From Chloroflexota bacterium (GTDB lineage Bacteria; Chloroflexota; Ktedonobacteria; Ktedonobacterales; Ktedonobacteraceae), in the NCBI GenBank assembly GCA_021828635.1, contig JAJZEJ010000516.1, positions 1 to 9,041 on the forward strand: a stretch of DNA of 9,041 nucleotides, read 5' to 3'. Positions 1 through 6,057 of the stretch are shown here, in pieces (the stretch's first letter is position 1; every line of letters starts with the position of its first letter). Under the pieces are notes generated by a model. It searched no databases. It was not told the origin of the DNA and saw nothing but the letters and a program-made list of their open reading frames with translations. A program made the position numbers and the translations under genes.

Positions 1-515
1 TGTACCAGATCGCCCTCCGCCGCGAGTACACGGCCAAGCATACAATGATAGCGCACATCAGAAGCGTCCAGGTCCAGTGCATGATAGCAATTGTCTTTGG
101 CAGCTTGAGCAGCTTTTTTATGATCCAGATAGTATATGGCATAAACATAGTAAGCCAGGTGATTTTGGGGATTGAGCGACAGCGCAGCCTTGATCTCCTC
201 TTCGGCTTGCTGCGGCTGCTTTTTATCCAGGAGTAACGAACCATAAATCGTGTGTGCATGGCTGTTCGTGGGATCCAGGCGCAAGGACTCACGGATAGCC
301 TCGATAGCCTTATCCGGCATTTTCTTGAAGACATAGGCTCTGGCGATAGTATAGAAGGCCAGACTATTTTCAGGATACTGGCTCAGCACACCCCGCATGA
401 TCTCAACAGCAAGATCATAGCGGCGCACACTAATAGCGTAATCAGCTCGCTTAATATCGTCGCCCATCTCGCGCAATTCGGCGGCTCTTCTATTGATCGG
501 CACCGCAGTTCTCAC
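1..515 (-). CDS. TPR-repeat protein, partial (C-terminal part beyond the left edge)
   Basis: The minus strand is open from 515 to the window edge, giving 171 codons. The chosen start is a GTG at 515-513 whose last bases overlap the TGA of the upstream ATPase (GTGA, 4-base overlap), typical of translational coupling; a GAAG about 8 bases upstream could be its ribosome binding site. Alternative starts are GTG at 503 and ATG at 467. The protein begins MRTAVPINRRAAELREMGDD and then shows a run of helix-pair repeats of about 34 residues. These have TPR-type features: an A-x-x-Y/A-x-x-x-x-K-A pattern and repeat ends such as 'SLRLDPTN', 'ALSLNPQN' and 'ALDLDASD'. At least four units are visible from about residue 25 to 171. 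There is no signal peptide or membrane segment in the visible part, so it is probably cytoplasmic. TPRs mediate protein-protein contacts; the partner is unknown, but the coupling suggests it works with the ATPase. Beyond TPR, no function can be assigned. Confidence 0.85.
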   Translation of the reverse strand, partial: MRTAVPINRRAAELREMGDDIKRADYAISVRRYDLAVEIMRGVLSQYPENSLAFYTIARAYVFKKMPDKAIEAIRESLRLDPTNSHAHTIYGSLLLDKKQPQQAEEEIKAALSLNPQNHLAYYVYAIYYLDHKKAAQAAKDNCYHALDLDASDVRYHCMLGRVLAAEGDLV

Positions 516-1840
516 CCATTTTTCTTCAAGAAATCCAGAATATCATCGTACTGACCGGCTACATTGCTAAAGGTAGCATAATTTTTGGCGGTTGCGAACC
601 ATTCTAGCGTCGAAGGTTTTACTTGCTTGAGTGCTTCTAGCAGATCTTCGGTACGCAACGGGCGGATATTACCGCTCTTCATGGCACTCATAATAACACG
701 ATCAGCAGCCGCATCGCAGACGGCGCGAATGTCGGCTCCCGAAAACTTCTCCATTTGCTTCGCCACGCGCAGATAGTCAATGGCCTCAGTTGGTTTGCCT
801 TTGAGCTGCAAACTTAATATCTCACCACGCGCTTTGAAGTCTGGCGGAGGCACGAACAAGACGCGATCAAAACGGCCTGGACGACGCAATGAGGCATCTA
901 CGAACCAGGGACTATTGGTCGCTCCCAGCACAAGTATCTCGCTATTATCGCTCTCAGCCCCATCCAGTTCGTTGAGCAACTGGTTAGTGAGCATGCGGTT
1001 ATGATGGAAACGCATCTGTTGCCGACTGCCACCCAATGCATCCAACTCGTCAATGAAGATGATAGCCGGACGATGACGACGCGCAAGCTCAAAAATTTGG
1101 TGCAGGTTCTTCTCGCTATTGCCAATATACATATCCAGTATATCGTTAATTGCGATATTGATGAAACGCGCCTTACACTCACCTGCCGTAGCACGTGCGA
1201 TAAAGGTTTTGCCACAACCAGGAGGACCATAGAGCAAGATGCCGCCGCCGATCTTTTTGCCGAAGGAGCGGAAGAGTTCGGGCTGCTGAAATGGATAGAT
1301 AATGTTGATCTTGATCTGCTCTTTCAGCTCATCCAACCCGCCCACGTCCGCGAAGTTCACTTTAGGTCGCTCAACCACGTCCTCTTGCACCAGAAATGGC
1401 TGATCTTCCTCAGCCGCAACCTTCATACGTTGCTTAACACCTTTCGCCGCCAATTGCTCCTCGTATGCTGACTTAGCTAGTGAGCTATCGCGTTCCAGCG
1501 CCTCTTGATAATAGTCGCCCGCCTGCTGATACTGTCCCAGCGCGAAACAGCTTTTCGAGAGCATAAGATAACCATCCGCCGATGGCAAGACCGTGAGTAC
1601 CTGCATCAGCGTCTCTTTCGCCAGTGCATAATCGCTGTGCCGATAATAGGCCGTTCCCAAATGGCGCTTATATTCAGGGTCTTCGGTCTGCTGCACAATA
1701 ACCTTCAACTGCTCGATAGCTTCAGCATTGCGTCCAGCCTGCAAAAGCAGTTCGGCGATATGCTTTCTCAGCCGGATATTCTGTGGGCTAAACGAGAGGG
1801 CTTCCAGGAGGGCCGCGATAGTTCTATCCATGTCTTGCAT
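512..1840 (-). CDS. TPR-AAA+ ATPase (Cdc48/Vps4-like single AAA domain)
   Basis: 442 residues. Residues 1-125 form about three TPR-like helix pairs (for example 'ALSFSPQN', 'AIEQLKVIV', 'YYQEALERD'). A charged linker follows, then one classical AAA module from about 160 to 400. Visible motifs are the entry motif FADVGGLDELK (163-173), Walker A GPPGCGKT (205-212), pore loop YIG (238-240), Walker B IIFIDE (260-265), sensor 1 Asn309 in GATNS, arginine fingers Arg320 and Arg323 in RRPGRFD, and sensor 2 FSGAD (366-370). All catalytic residues are present, so it should be an active hexameric ATPase. The aromatic pore loop suggests substrate threading or remodelling. The tail has a conserved-looking WFATAKNYA helix and ends YDDILDFLKKNG. 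It is cytoplasmic. The N-terminal TPR replaces the N or MIT domains of eukaryotic relatives and probably recruits substrate. The start is uncertain: AAAGAG lies 1 base before ATG 1840 but 10 before ATG 1831, so the protein may be three residues shorter. The overlapping downstream TPR gene forms an operon with it. Confidence 0.93.
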   Translation of the reverse strand: MQDMDRTIAALLEALSFSPQNIRLRKHIAELLLQAGRNAEAIEQLKVIVQQTEDPEYKRHLGTAYYRHSDYALAKETLMQVLTVLPSADGYLMLSKSCFALGQYQQAGDYYQEALERDSSLAKSAYEEQLAAKGVKQRMKVAAEEDQPFLVQEDVVERPKVNFADVGGLDELKEQIKINIIYPFQQPELFRSFGKKIGGGILLYGPPGCGKTFIARATAGECKARFINIAINDILDMYIGNSEKNLHQIFELARRHRPAIIFIDELDALGGSRQQMRFHHNRMLTNQLLNELDGAESDNSEILVLGATNSPWFVDASLRRPGRFDRVLFVPPPDFKARGEILSLQLKGKPTEAIDYLRVAKQMEKFSGADIRAVCDAAADRVIMSAMKSGNIRPLRTEDLLEALKQVKPSTLEWFATAKNYATFSNVAGQYDDILDFLKKNG

Positions 1841-1901
1841 GCTCTTTACCGCACCATTTCATTGCTTCAAAAAAATATGTCATAGCTGCCAGCCGAGGGC
1901 T

Positions 1902-1907
1902 ATTATA
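1902..1907 (-). promoter_or_regulatory. Candidate -10 box for the ATPase operon
   Basis: Read on the minus strand, this is a perfect TATAAT preceded by TTG, about 62 bases upstream of the ATPase start. No TTGACA-like hexamer sits 16-18 bases further upstream (the bases there read CATTCG), so the assignment rests on the -10 alone and is weak. Confidence 0.3.
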
Positions 1908-2084
1908 CAAGTGTCACTATATCACGAATGATGAGCGGACTCAACAGTGTGATTGGGCCATAAGGCAATATTGCTAAGCAGTATATTTCTCTGCTCACAG
2001 GGATTATAATCACATAACTCTCACTCTTCGCATGGTACCAGCTCGCTTAACTCTTGACTGGCTTTTATCCTAGTTTCAAACGAT

Positions 2085-2090
2085 GGGAGG
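2085..2090 (+). promoter_or_regulatory. Ribosome binding site of the DNA methyltransferase
   Basis: GGGAGG lies nine bases upstream of ATG 2100. It fixes this ATG as the start over the internal ATG at 2175, which has no such site. Confidence 0.75.
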
Positions 2091-2099
2091 ATATGTAGC

Positions 2100-3437
2100 A
2101 TGGCAACAGGGATACCATATAGTAAAACTCATAGTGCTGCAAATGAGGTACTTTTACCAGAAAAAACGCATGCGATGGAACTACTTTATCCAGGAAAGCA
2201 AGCAGAAGCAGAGATATTGGCAACACCTGCATGCCCAACACATCTGCAATGGAGTGGTATGCCAGACGATGAATTAGGTAATCGTCTTTACTATGGAGAT
2301 AATTTACCAATTCTGGCATCTTTGCTACAAAATACGTCTATCGCAGGTCATGTTCGTCTGATTTACATTGACCCACCTTTCGCCACAAACAGCGTTTTTC
2401 AATCACGCACCCAAAACAACGCTTATAGCGATCTGCTTGTTGGTATACATTATCTGGAATTCCTACGCAAACGGCTTATTTTATTACGAGAATTGCTGGC
2501 CGATGATGGCTCCATCTATGTGCATCTTGACGAGAATATGGCCTTTCACGCCAAAATTATTATGGATGAGATATTTGGCAAGGGGAATTTCAGGAACTGG
2601 ATTACACGCAAAAAGTGCAATCCTAAAAACTATACCAGGAAGACTTATGGCAATGTTTCTGACTTTATTCTCTTTTATACCAAATCTGATGAATATGTCT
2701 GGAATCGGCCCTTAGAAATGTGGACGGAAGAGAAAGCGGATAAAGCGGATTCCTATGTTGAAAAAGCGACAGGACGCCGCTATAAGAAAGTACCGGTTCA
2801 CGCCCCTGGTGTGCGCAATGGTGAGACGGGTAACACGTGGCGAGGAAAATTACCGCCGCCGGGCAAGCACTGGCAATTTCCACCACACACACTTGATGAA
2901 ATGGATGCCAGAGGCGAGATTTACTGGTCGCCTAACGGCAATCCTCGCCGCAAGATATATTTGGATCATAGCGATGGCATTCCTGTACAGGATATCTGGC
3001 TAGATTTCCGTGATGCCCACAACCAGAATATCCATGTCACTGGCTATCCAACCGAAAAAAATCCAGACCTACTCTCTCGTATCATCCGAGCTTCATCGAA
3101 TGAAGGCGATCTCGTACTTGATTGCTTCTCCGGCTCAGGGACAACACTGGTCGCAGCTAGCCAGTTGCAACGCCAATGGATAGGTGTTGATAACAGTACT
3201 GAGGCTATTATCACAACCTTGCGTCGCTTCGCCAATGGTTCTAGCCCTATGGGTGACTTCGTGAATAAAGCAGACATACAAACAATGCAAACAAGCCTGT
3301 GGTCTGTGGAAACGGCAACTGATGAAATTGCGGCTTCCAATTGGAATGCTATCAAAGATTTTTCGTTCTATACCTCTAATAGTGAGCAAGACGATGAGTT
3401 TGCATCTTTTCTGCAACAATGGGCGCAAACAATGTAA
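2100..3437 (+). CDS. Orphan site-specific DNA methyltransferase, beta class (N6-adenine or N4-cytosine)
   Basis: 445 residues with the motif order of the N6_N4_Mtase family, beta class. Catalytic motif IV DPPF (91-94, in LIYIDPPF) comes first. A region of about 150-310 follows that should hold the target recognition domain. Motif X-like TEKNPDLLSRII (318-329) comes next, then SAM-binding motif I DCFSGSGTT (341-349) and motif II-like IGVDNS (361-366). All expected catalytic and cofactor residues are present, so the enzyme should be active. It transfers methyl from SAM to an exocyclic amino group; DPPF alone does not decide between adenine and cytosine. Type III Mod subunits are usually longer, and no Res helicase or restriction endonuclease gene lies next to it in the window, so it reads as a solitary methyltransferase. 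The gene appears more AT-rich than the genes to its right, a weak hint of transfer. The recognition sequence cannot be read from the sequence. Confidence 0.93.
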   Translation: MATGIPYSKTHSAANEVLLPEKTHAMELLYPGKQAEAEILATPACPTHLQWSGMPDDELGNRLYYGDNLPILASLLQNTSIAGHVRLIYIDPPFATNSVFQSRTQNNAYSDLLVGIHYLEFLRKRLILLRELLADDGSIYVHLDENMAFHAKIIMDEIFGKGNFRNWITRKKCNPKNYTRKTYGNVSDFILFYTKSDEYVWNRPLEMWTEEKADKADSYVEKATGRRYKKVPVHAPGVRNGETGNTWRGKLPPPGKHWQFPPHTLDEMDARGEIYWSPNGNPRRKIYLDHSDGIPVQDIWLDFRDAHNQNIHVTGYPTEKNPDLLSRIIRASSNEGDLVLDCFSGSGTTLVAASQLQRQWIGVDNSTEAIITTLRRFANGSSPMGDFVNKADIQTMQTSLWSVETATDEIAASNWNAIKDFSFYTSNSEQDDEFASFLQQWAQTM

Positions 3438-3623
3438 ATAAGATACTCTGCACCTATCGTATAGAATTTATTCGGCAACTACCTATCTACAATCTGCATC
3501 CGACCGTGACCAAACAACGTGATGAAAGGAGTCATCGCTCGTAAAAACCGGCATCTTTGCTCATAGTTCGCTCATGATAGATTGTCGCGGCAACAAATTT
3601 TCGTGATTGCGAAAAATTCTCAA

Positions 3624-3640
3624 TTGCGTAACTATTGCAA
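3624..3640 (+). promoter_or_regulatory. Candidate metal-responsive operator (Nur-box-like)
   Basis: TTGCGT-N5-TTGCAA. As I recall it, the box bound by the nickel-sensing Fur-family regulator Nur of Streptomyces reads about tTGCaa-N5-ttGCAA, which this matches at nearly all positions. The element overlaps the proposed -35 of the nickel/cobalt permease, as expected for a repressor site. Two overlapping dyads are also present: AATTGC-N9-GCAATT (3622-3642) and CGTAA-N9-TTACG (3627-3645). No regulator gene is in the window, so the assignment is inferred from sequence similarity and gene context. Confidence 0.4.
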
Positions 3641-3664
3641 TTACGACTGTTTGTCGGGTATACT
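3635..3664 (+). promoter_or_regulatory. Candidate sigma-70-type promoter of the NiCoT gene
   Basis: A -35 TTGCAA (3635-3640, four of six consensus bases) is followed by an 18-base spacer and a -10 TATACT (3659-3664, five of six). Transcription would start near 3671, leaving a leader of about 80 bases before ATG 3753. Confidence 0.5.
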
Positions 3665-3740
3665 TGCTTATGTGCAACTGGTAAAGCATACCGTGACATC
3701 CAAATATTCCATTTTCGTGCTACATATCCCATTTTCCTAA

Positions 3741-3747
3741 AAGGAGG
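3741..3747 (+). promoter_or_regulatory. Ribosome binding site of the NiCoT gene
   Basis: AAGGAGG, a full Shine-Dalgarno match, sits five bases upstream of ATG 3753 and supports strong translation from that start. Confidence 0.85.
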
Positions 3748-3752
3748 CATCT

Positions 3753-4883
3753 ATGAGCAGCAGACCCGGTAGCTTTGGCGTTTCAGCCCTCGCTCGCGTC
3801 TTTAGCAGAGGTGAGAGTGACCTGCGCGGGCGCATTATCGGCATCTATGGCTTTCTGATCGCTTTGAACATCGTCGCCTGGGGGCTTGCCTTGCTGGCTT
3901 TCGCGGCACATTATCCGCAACTGCTTGGGCCTGCACTGCTGGCTTATACTTTTGGCTTGCGCCATTCAGTCGATGCCGACCATATCTCCGCCATTGACAA
4001 CGTAACGCGCAAGTTGATGCAGGAACGCAAACGTCCGGTCGCGGTGGGCTTTTTCTTCTCGTTGGGCCACTCGACTGTCGTCGTGCTGCTTTCCGTTGCC
4101 ATCGCCATTGCCGCAGTGGTAGTCAAAAATACGCTTCCTTCGCTGGAAAATGCCGGTGGCATCATTGGTACGCTGGTTTCAGCCTTCTTCCTCTACCTGA
4201 TTGCCGCTATCAATTTCCTGGTCTTGTGGGAAATCTTTCGAGCCTTCCGCAAGGTTACACGAGGTGAGGAATATAACGATCAGACACTGGACGAGTTTTT
4301 GAACCAACGAGGTCTGATGGGACGCTTTTTCCGTCCCCTGCTTAAACTCGTAGATAAAAGCTGGAAAATGTATCCAGTGGGCTTTCTCTTTGGTTTGGGC
4401 TTTGATACCGCGACCGAGGTTGGTCTGCTCGGCATTACAGCAGTAGAAGTCGGAAAAGGACTGCCCCCGCTCTACATTCTGATCTTCCCTCTGCTCTTCA
4501 TGGCAGGTATGATGCTACTGGACACCACAGATGGCATTCTGATGTTGGGAGCCTATGGCTGGGCCTTTGTCAAACCCGTGCGCAAGCTCTACTACAATCT
4601 GAATATCACCTTGATCTCCGTGCTAGTCGCCTTCGTCATCGGTACCATTGAGATACTCTCTATTATTAGTGGGCCATTAGGCTTAAAGGGAGGAATCTGG
4701 AGTTTCCTCAATGGTTTGGACTTTGGCGTTCTTGGTGGAATGATCGTTGGCCTCTTTGTATTAAGCTGGGTTGTCTCAACTATCGTTTACAAAGTGAAGG
4801 GATACGATCATATCGAGGTGCAGCAGGCTTCCGCATCTGCACACAGTGAGATACCGCAAGAGGTGGGGGTGGGCGGCGAGTAA
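3753..4883 (+). CDS. Nickel/cobalt permease of the NiCoT (HoxN/NixA) family
   Basis: 376 residues, a normal length for NiCoT permeases. The family signature RHSVDADHISAIDN (70-83) is present; its His and Asp residues are essential for metal binding in characterised members. Other signature blocks follow: SLGHSTVV (103-110), GFLFGLGFDTATE (210-222) and FPLLFMAGMMLLDTTDG (245-261). About eight hydrophobic segments can be picked out (roughly 28-50, 58-68, 95-123, 135-163, 208-228, 238-262, 282-306 and 323-346), with a charged cytoplasmic loop at 164-205. The protein imports Ni2+ or Co2+ across the inner membrane using the membrane potential; the sequence does not settle which metal is preferred. 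The start is fixed by a strong ribosome binding site. It appears monocistronic, with its own promoter, a possible nickel-responsive operator and a terminator directly after the stop. No hydrogenase, urease or cobalamin genes are visible nearby. Confidence 0.95.
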   Translation: MSSRPGSFGVSALARVFSRGESDLRGRIIGIYGFLIALNIVAWGLALLAFAAHYPQLLGPALLAYTFGLRHSVDADHISAIDNVTRKLMQERKRPVAVGFFFSLGHSTVVVLLSVAIAIAAVVVKNTLPSLENAGGIIGTLVSAFFLYLIAAINFLVLWEIFRAFRKVTRGEEYNDQTLDEFLNQRGLMGRFFRPLLKLVDKSWKMYPVGFLFGLGFDTATEVGLLGITAVEVGKGLPPLYILIFPLLFMAGMMLLDTTDGILMLGAYGWAFVKPVRKLYYNLNITLISVLVAFVIGTIEILSIISGPLGLKGGIWSFLNGLDFGVLGGMIVGLFVLSWVVSTIVYKVKGYDHIEVQQASASAHSEIPQEVGVGGE

Positions 4884-4899
4884 AATACGACAATTACAG

Positions 4900-4929
4900 A
4901 AAAAGAGCGGTCAGATGGCCGCTCTTTTT
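4900..4929. terminator. Bidirectional intrinsic terminator between convergent genes
   Basis: AAAAAGAGCGG (4900-4910) pairs perfectly with CCGCTCTTTTT (4919-4929). Inside, T-G and C-G pairs extend the stem to 13 pairs around a tetraloop AGAT. A-tract and T-tract flanks give a U-run on either strand. It lies 17 bases after the permease stop and one base from the stop of the opposing membrane protein gene, so it can end both transcripts. Confidence 0.92.
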
Positions 4930-4930
4930 G

Positions 4931-5854
4931 TTATACCTTCCGCAAGTCATACAGTGGTTGGCCGGTTTTACCAGCAATAACCGATTGCATGCGCTGCATC
5001 AGCAGATCATATTCATGTTGTGGTAGCACAGGTTGAGCAGGATACAATACTCGCTGTCGCACTGTTTCGAGCAATGATGCGGCGGGGGGTAGCCAATACC
5101 AGCGAATAATCTCTCGCTCGCTCGACACCTCGAATCTCAGCACGTTCTGTCGTAGCAAACCTTCTGTGCTTGCACTTATAGCGAACAGGCGTACCTCACC
5201 CCAGGGAATACTGCTAACCTTCTTTATCCCAACAAGCATAATGCCATATTCTGTCAGCGTCACCTGCTCACGCGCTTGCACATACATGGTTATAAATAAC
5301 GTGATAAATAAAGTAGCTATAACAATCAAGGCAACAGCTACAACAGTTAATAAAATTGGTGAGGAGAAGAGCGTCAAGATAGTAGTGCCAGGAAAGGGAT
5401 AGACACTATACAGTACACCTATGGAGATACTAATAAACACCATAGCGATGAGTGAGCTAAACAAGATTATATCCCATCTGGGACGCACCTTGATAGTCAA
5501 TGGTAATGTCAATGCTTGCATATTGGGTATCGGTTGCTCATCGGCCAGCAACGTTGCTAGATGAGCCGATGCTGCTGCTTGGCGCTTCCACTCCAATTGT
5601 TGTACCCGGCGCTTGCGTTTACCAATATTGATAGCATTAAAGCCATTCATAGCTGCAAGGAGCAGATAAAACACAATATAGTTGTGGAATACTCCTACTT
5701 TACTAAAAAAATAGGTCAGTGAGAAAAGAGCGATCAACAACATCATGCCAGAAGTTACCCATAATAGTACCGGGGTATAGCGCAGATTAGGCAATTGTGG
5801 GTCGGCCTTAACCCACTGAAATTGTTGCTCACGCGGTACATTTTCTTGTTGCAT
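4931..5854 (-). CDS. Uncharacterised four-helix membrane protein with possible PH-like C-terminal domain
   Basis: 307 residues from ATG 5854. An ATG nine bases upstream (5863) directly abuts the GGAGG site with no spacer, so it is unlikely to be used. The protein starts MQQENVPREQ and has no cleavable signal. Membrane segments lie at about 28-50, 57-77, 128-150 and 157-191, in two hairpins separated by a cytoplasmic, basic, Q/A-rich loop (78-127, containing KRKRR). After the last helix a soluble domain (about 196-270) reads VTLTEYGIMLVG, SIPWGEVRLF and LRFEV. This is the pattern seen in YcxB-like or bacterial PH domains, where a 'GI ... IPW' strand pair is common. That similarity is judged by eye. 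The gene is convergent with the NiCoT permease, shares its terminator and is divergent from the flavoenzyme operon. Function unknown; I assign only an inner-membrane protein. Confidence 0.85.
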   Translation of the reverse strand: MQQENVPREQQFQWVKADPQLPNLRYTPVLLWVTSGMMLLIALFSLTYFFSKVGVFHNYIVFYLLLAAMNGFNAINIGKRKRRVQQLEWKRQAAASAHLATLLADEQPIPNMQALTLPLTIKVRPRWDIILFSSLIAMVFISISIGVLYSVYPFPGTTILTLFSSPILLTVVAVALIVIATLFITLFITMYVQAREQVTLTEYGIMLVGIKKVSSIPWGEVRLFAISASTEGLLRQNVLRFEVSSEREIIRWYWLPPAASLLETVRQRVLYPAQPVLPQHEYDLLMQRMQSVIAGKTGQPLYDLRKV

Positions 5855-5863
5855 ACTATACAT

Positions 5864-5868
5864 CCTCC
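5864..5868 (-). promoter_or_regulatory. Ribosome binding site that selects the membrane protein start
   Basis: Read on the minus strand this is GGAGG. It touches the first ATG (5863) but is nine bases from the second ATG (5854), an optimal distance. The second ATG is therefore chosen. Confidence 0.75.
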
Positions 5869-5963
5869 ATTAGTTATAACGAAGCAATGAAGAGTTTGTC
5901 CAATTATTTTGCCATTAATTTTCAAACTATATTATTGTAGAAAGCTATACGCTGTGATAGGTC

Positions 5964-5992
5964 TTGCAATCTGTAGACTCCTAAGACATACT
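5964..5992 (+). promoter_or_regulatory. Candidate promoter of the LLM/flavin monooxygenase operon
   Basis: TTGCAA (5964-5969), a 17-base spacer and CATACT (5987-5992) each match the sigma-70 consensus at four of six positions. Transcription would start near 5999, about 59 bases before the chosen start codon. Both hexamers are imperfect. Confidence 0.35.
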
Positions 5993-5998
5993 TTGTCT
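5984..5998. promoter_or_regulatory. Inverted repeat, possible operator
   Basis: AGACA-N5-TGTCT is a perfect 5-base dyad that covers the proposed -10 box. Further half-sites are nearby: GTCT at 5961-5964 and AGAC at 5975-5978. The position suits a repressor of the downstream operon, but a dyad this short can occur by chance. Confidence 0.3.
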
Positions 5999-6057
5999 AT
6001 GAGCAATCTTGAACAATGATTATTTTGTTGGATCAGAGGCAACAAGGGGGTTGCATG

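Larger units (their letters stand above)
1841..2099. other. Divergent intergenic region between ATPase and methyltransferase genes
   Basis: This AT-rich spacer of 259 bases must hold the promoters for two divergently transcribed genes. I see no credible ORF, RNA gene or strong hairpin. Possible -10 boxes are TATAAT on the minus strand (1902-1907) and TATAAT on the plus strand (2005-2010); neither has a good -35 at the right spacing. TTGACT at 2054-2059 looks like a -35 but has no matching -10 near 2077. Confidence 0.6.
3438..3752 (+). other. Non-coding leader between methyltransferase and NiCoT genes
   Basis: These 315 bases hold no convincing gene. The 3' end of the methyltransferase has no clear intrinsic terminator. 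A weak hairpin at 3519-3538 (GTGATGA / TCATCGC, loop AAGGAG) has no T tract. From 3600 to 3665 the sequence is AT-rich with three ATTGC units (3606, 3623 and 3634), the last two belonging to the operator and promoter annotated separately. CCATTTTC occurs twice, 20 bases apart (3709-3716 and 3729-3736), just before the ribosome binding site. I see no cobalamin riboswitch signature. Confidence 0.6.

Noticed and set aside
1..554. Plus-strand ORFs at 45-236 and 252-554
   Set aside because: They are antisense to the TPR reading frame, which shows real repeat structure and a coupled start; the plus-strand products have no recognisable features.
2005..2010. Perfect TATAAT upstream of the methyltransferase as its -10 box
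   Set aside because: No -35-like hexamer at 16-18 bases upstream (sequence there is TATATT-like) and no extended -10 TG; kept only as a mention in the intergenic entry.
2054..2059. TTGACT as a -35 box for the methyltransferase
   Set aside because: At the correct spacing the bases read CAAACG, which is not a -10, and transcription would start inside or after the ribosome binding site.
3519..3538. Hairpin GTGATGA / TCATCGC as terminator of the methyltransferase
   Set aside because: Short stem with a G-T pair, no T tract after it, and more than 80 bases past the stop codon.
3532..3750. 72-codon minus-strand ORF in the leader of the permease
   Set aside because: It has no ribosome binding site, an unremarkable composition, and lies across the promoter and ribosome binding site of the plus-strand gene.
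3438..3752. Cobalamin riboswitch or NikR site before the nickel/cobalt permease
   Set aside because: No GCCACTG-type B12-box and no GTATGA-N16-TCATAC dyad were found in the leader.
5863..5863. First ATG of the membrane protein gene as the start
   Set aside because: GGAGG directly abuts it with zero spacing, while the ATG nine bases later is optimally placed.
5873..5902. TGGACA-N18-TATAAC on the minus strand as promoter of the membrane protein gene
   Set aside because: Both boxes score well, but the start site would fall at about 5866, inside the GGAGG that appears to be used for translation.
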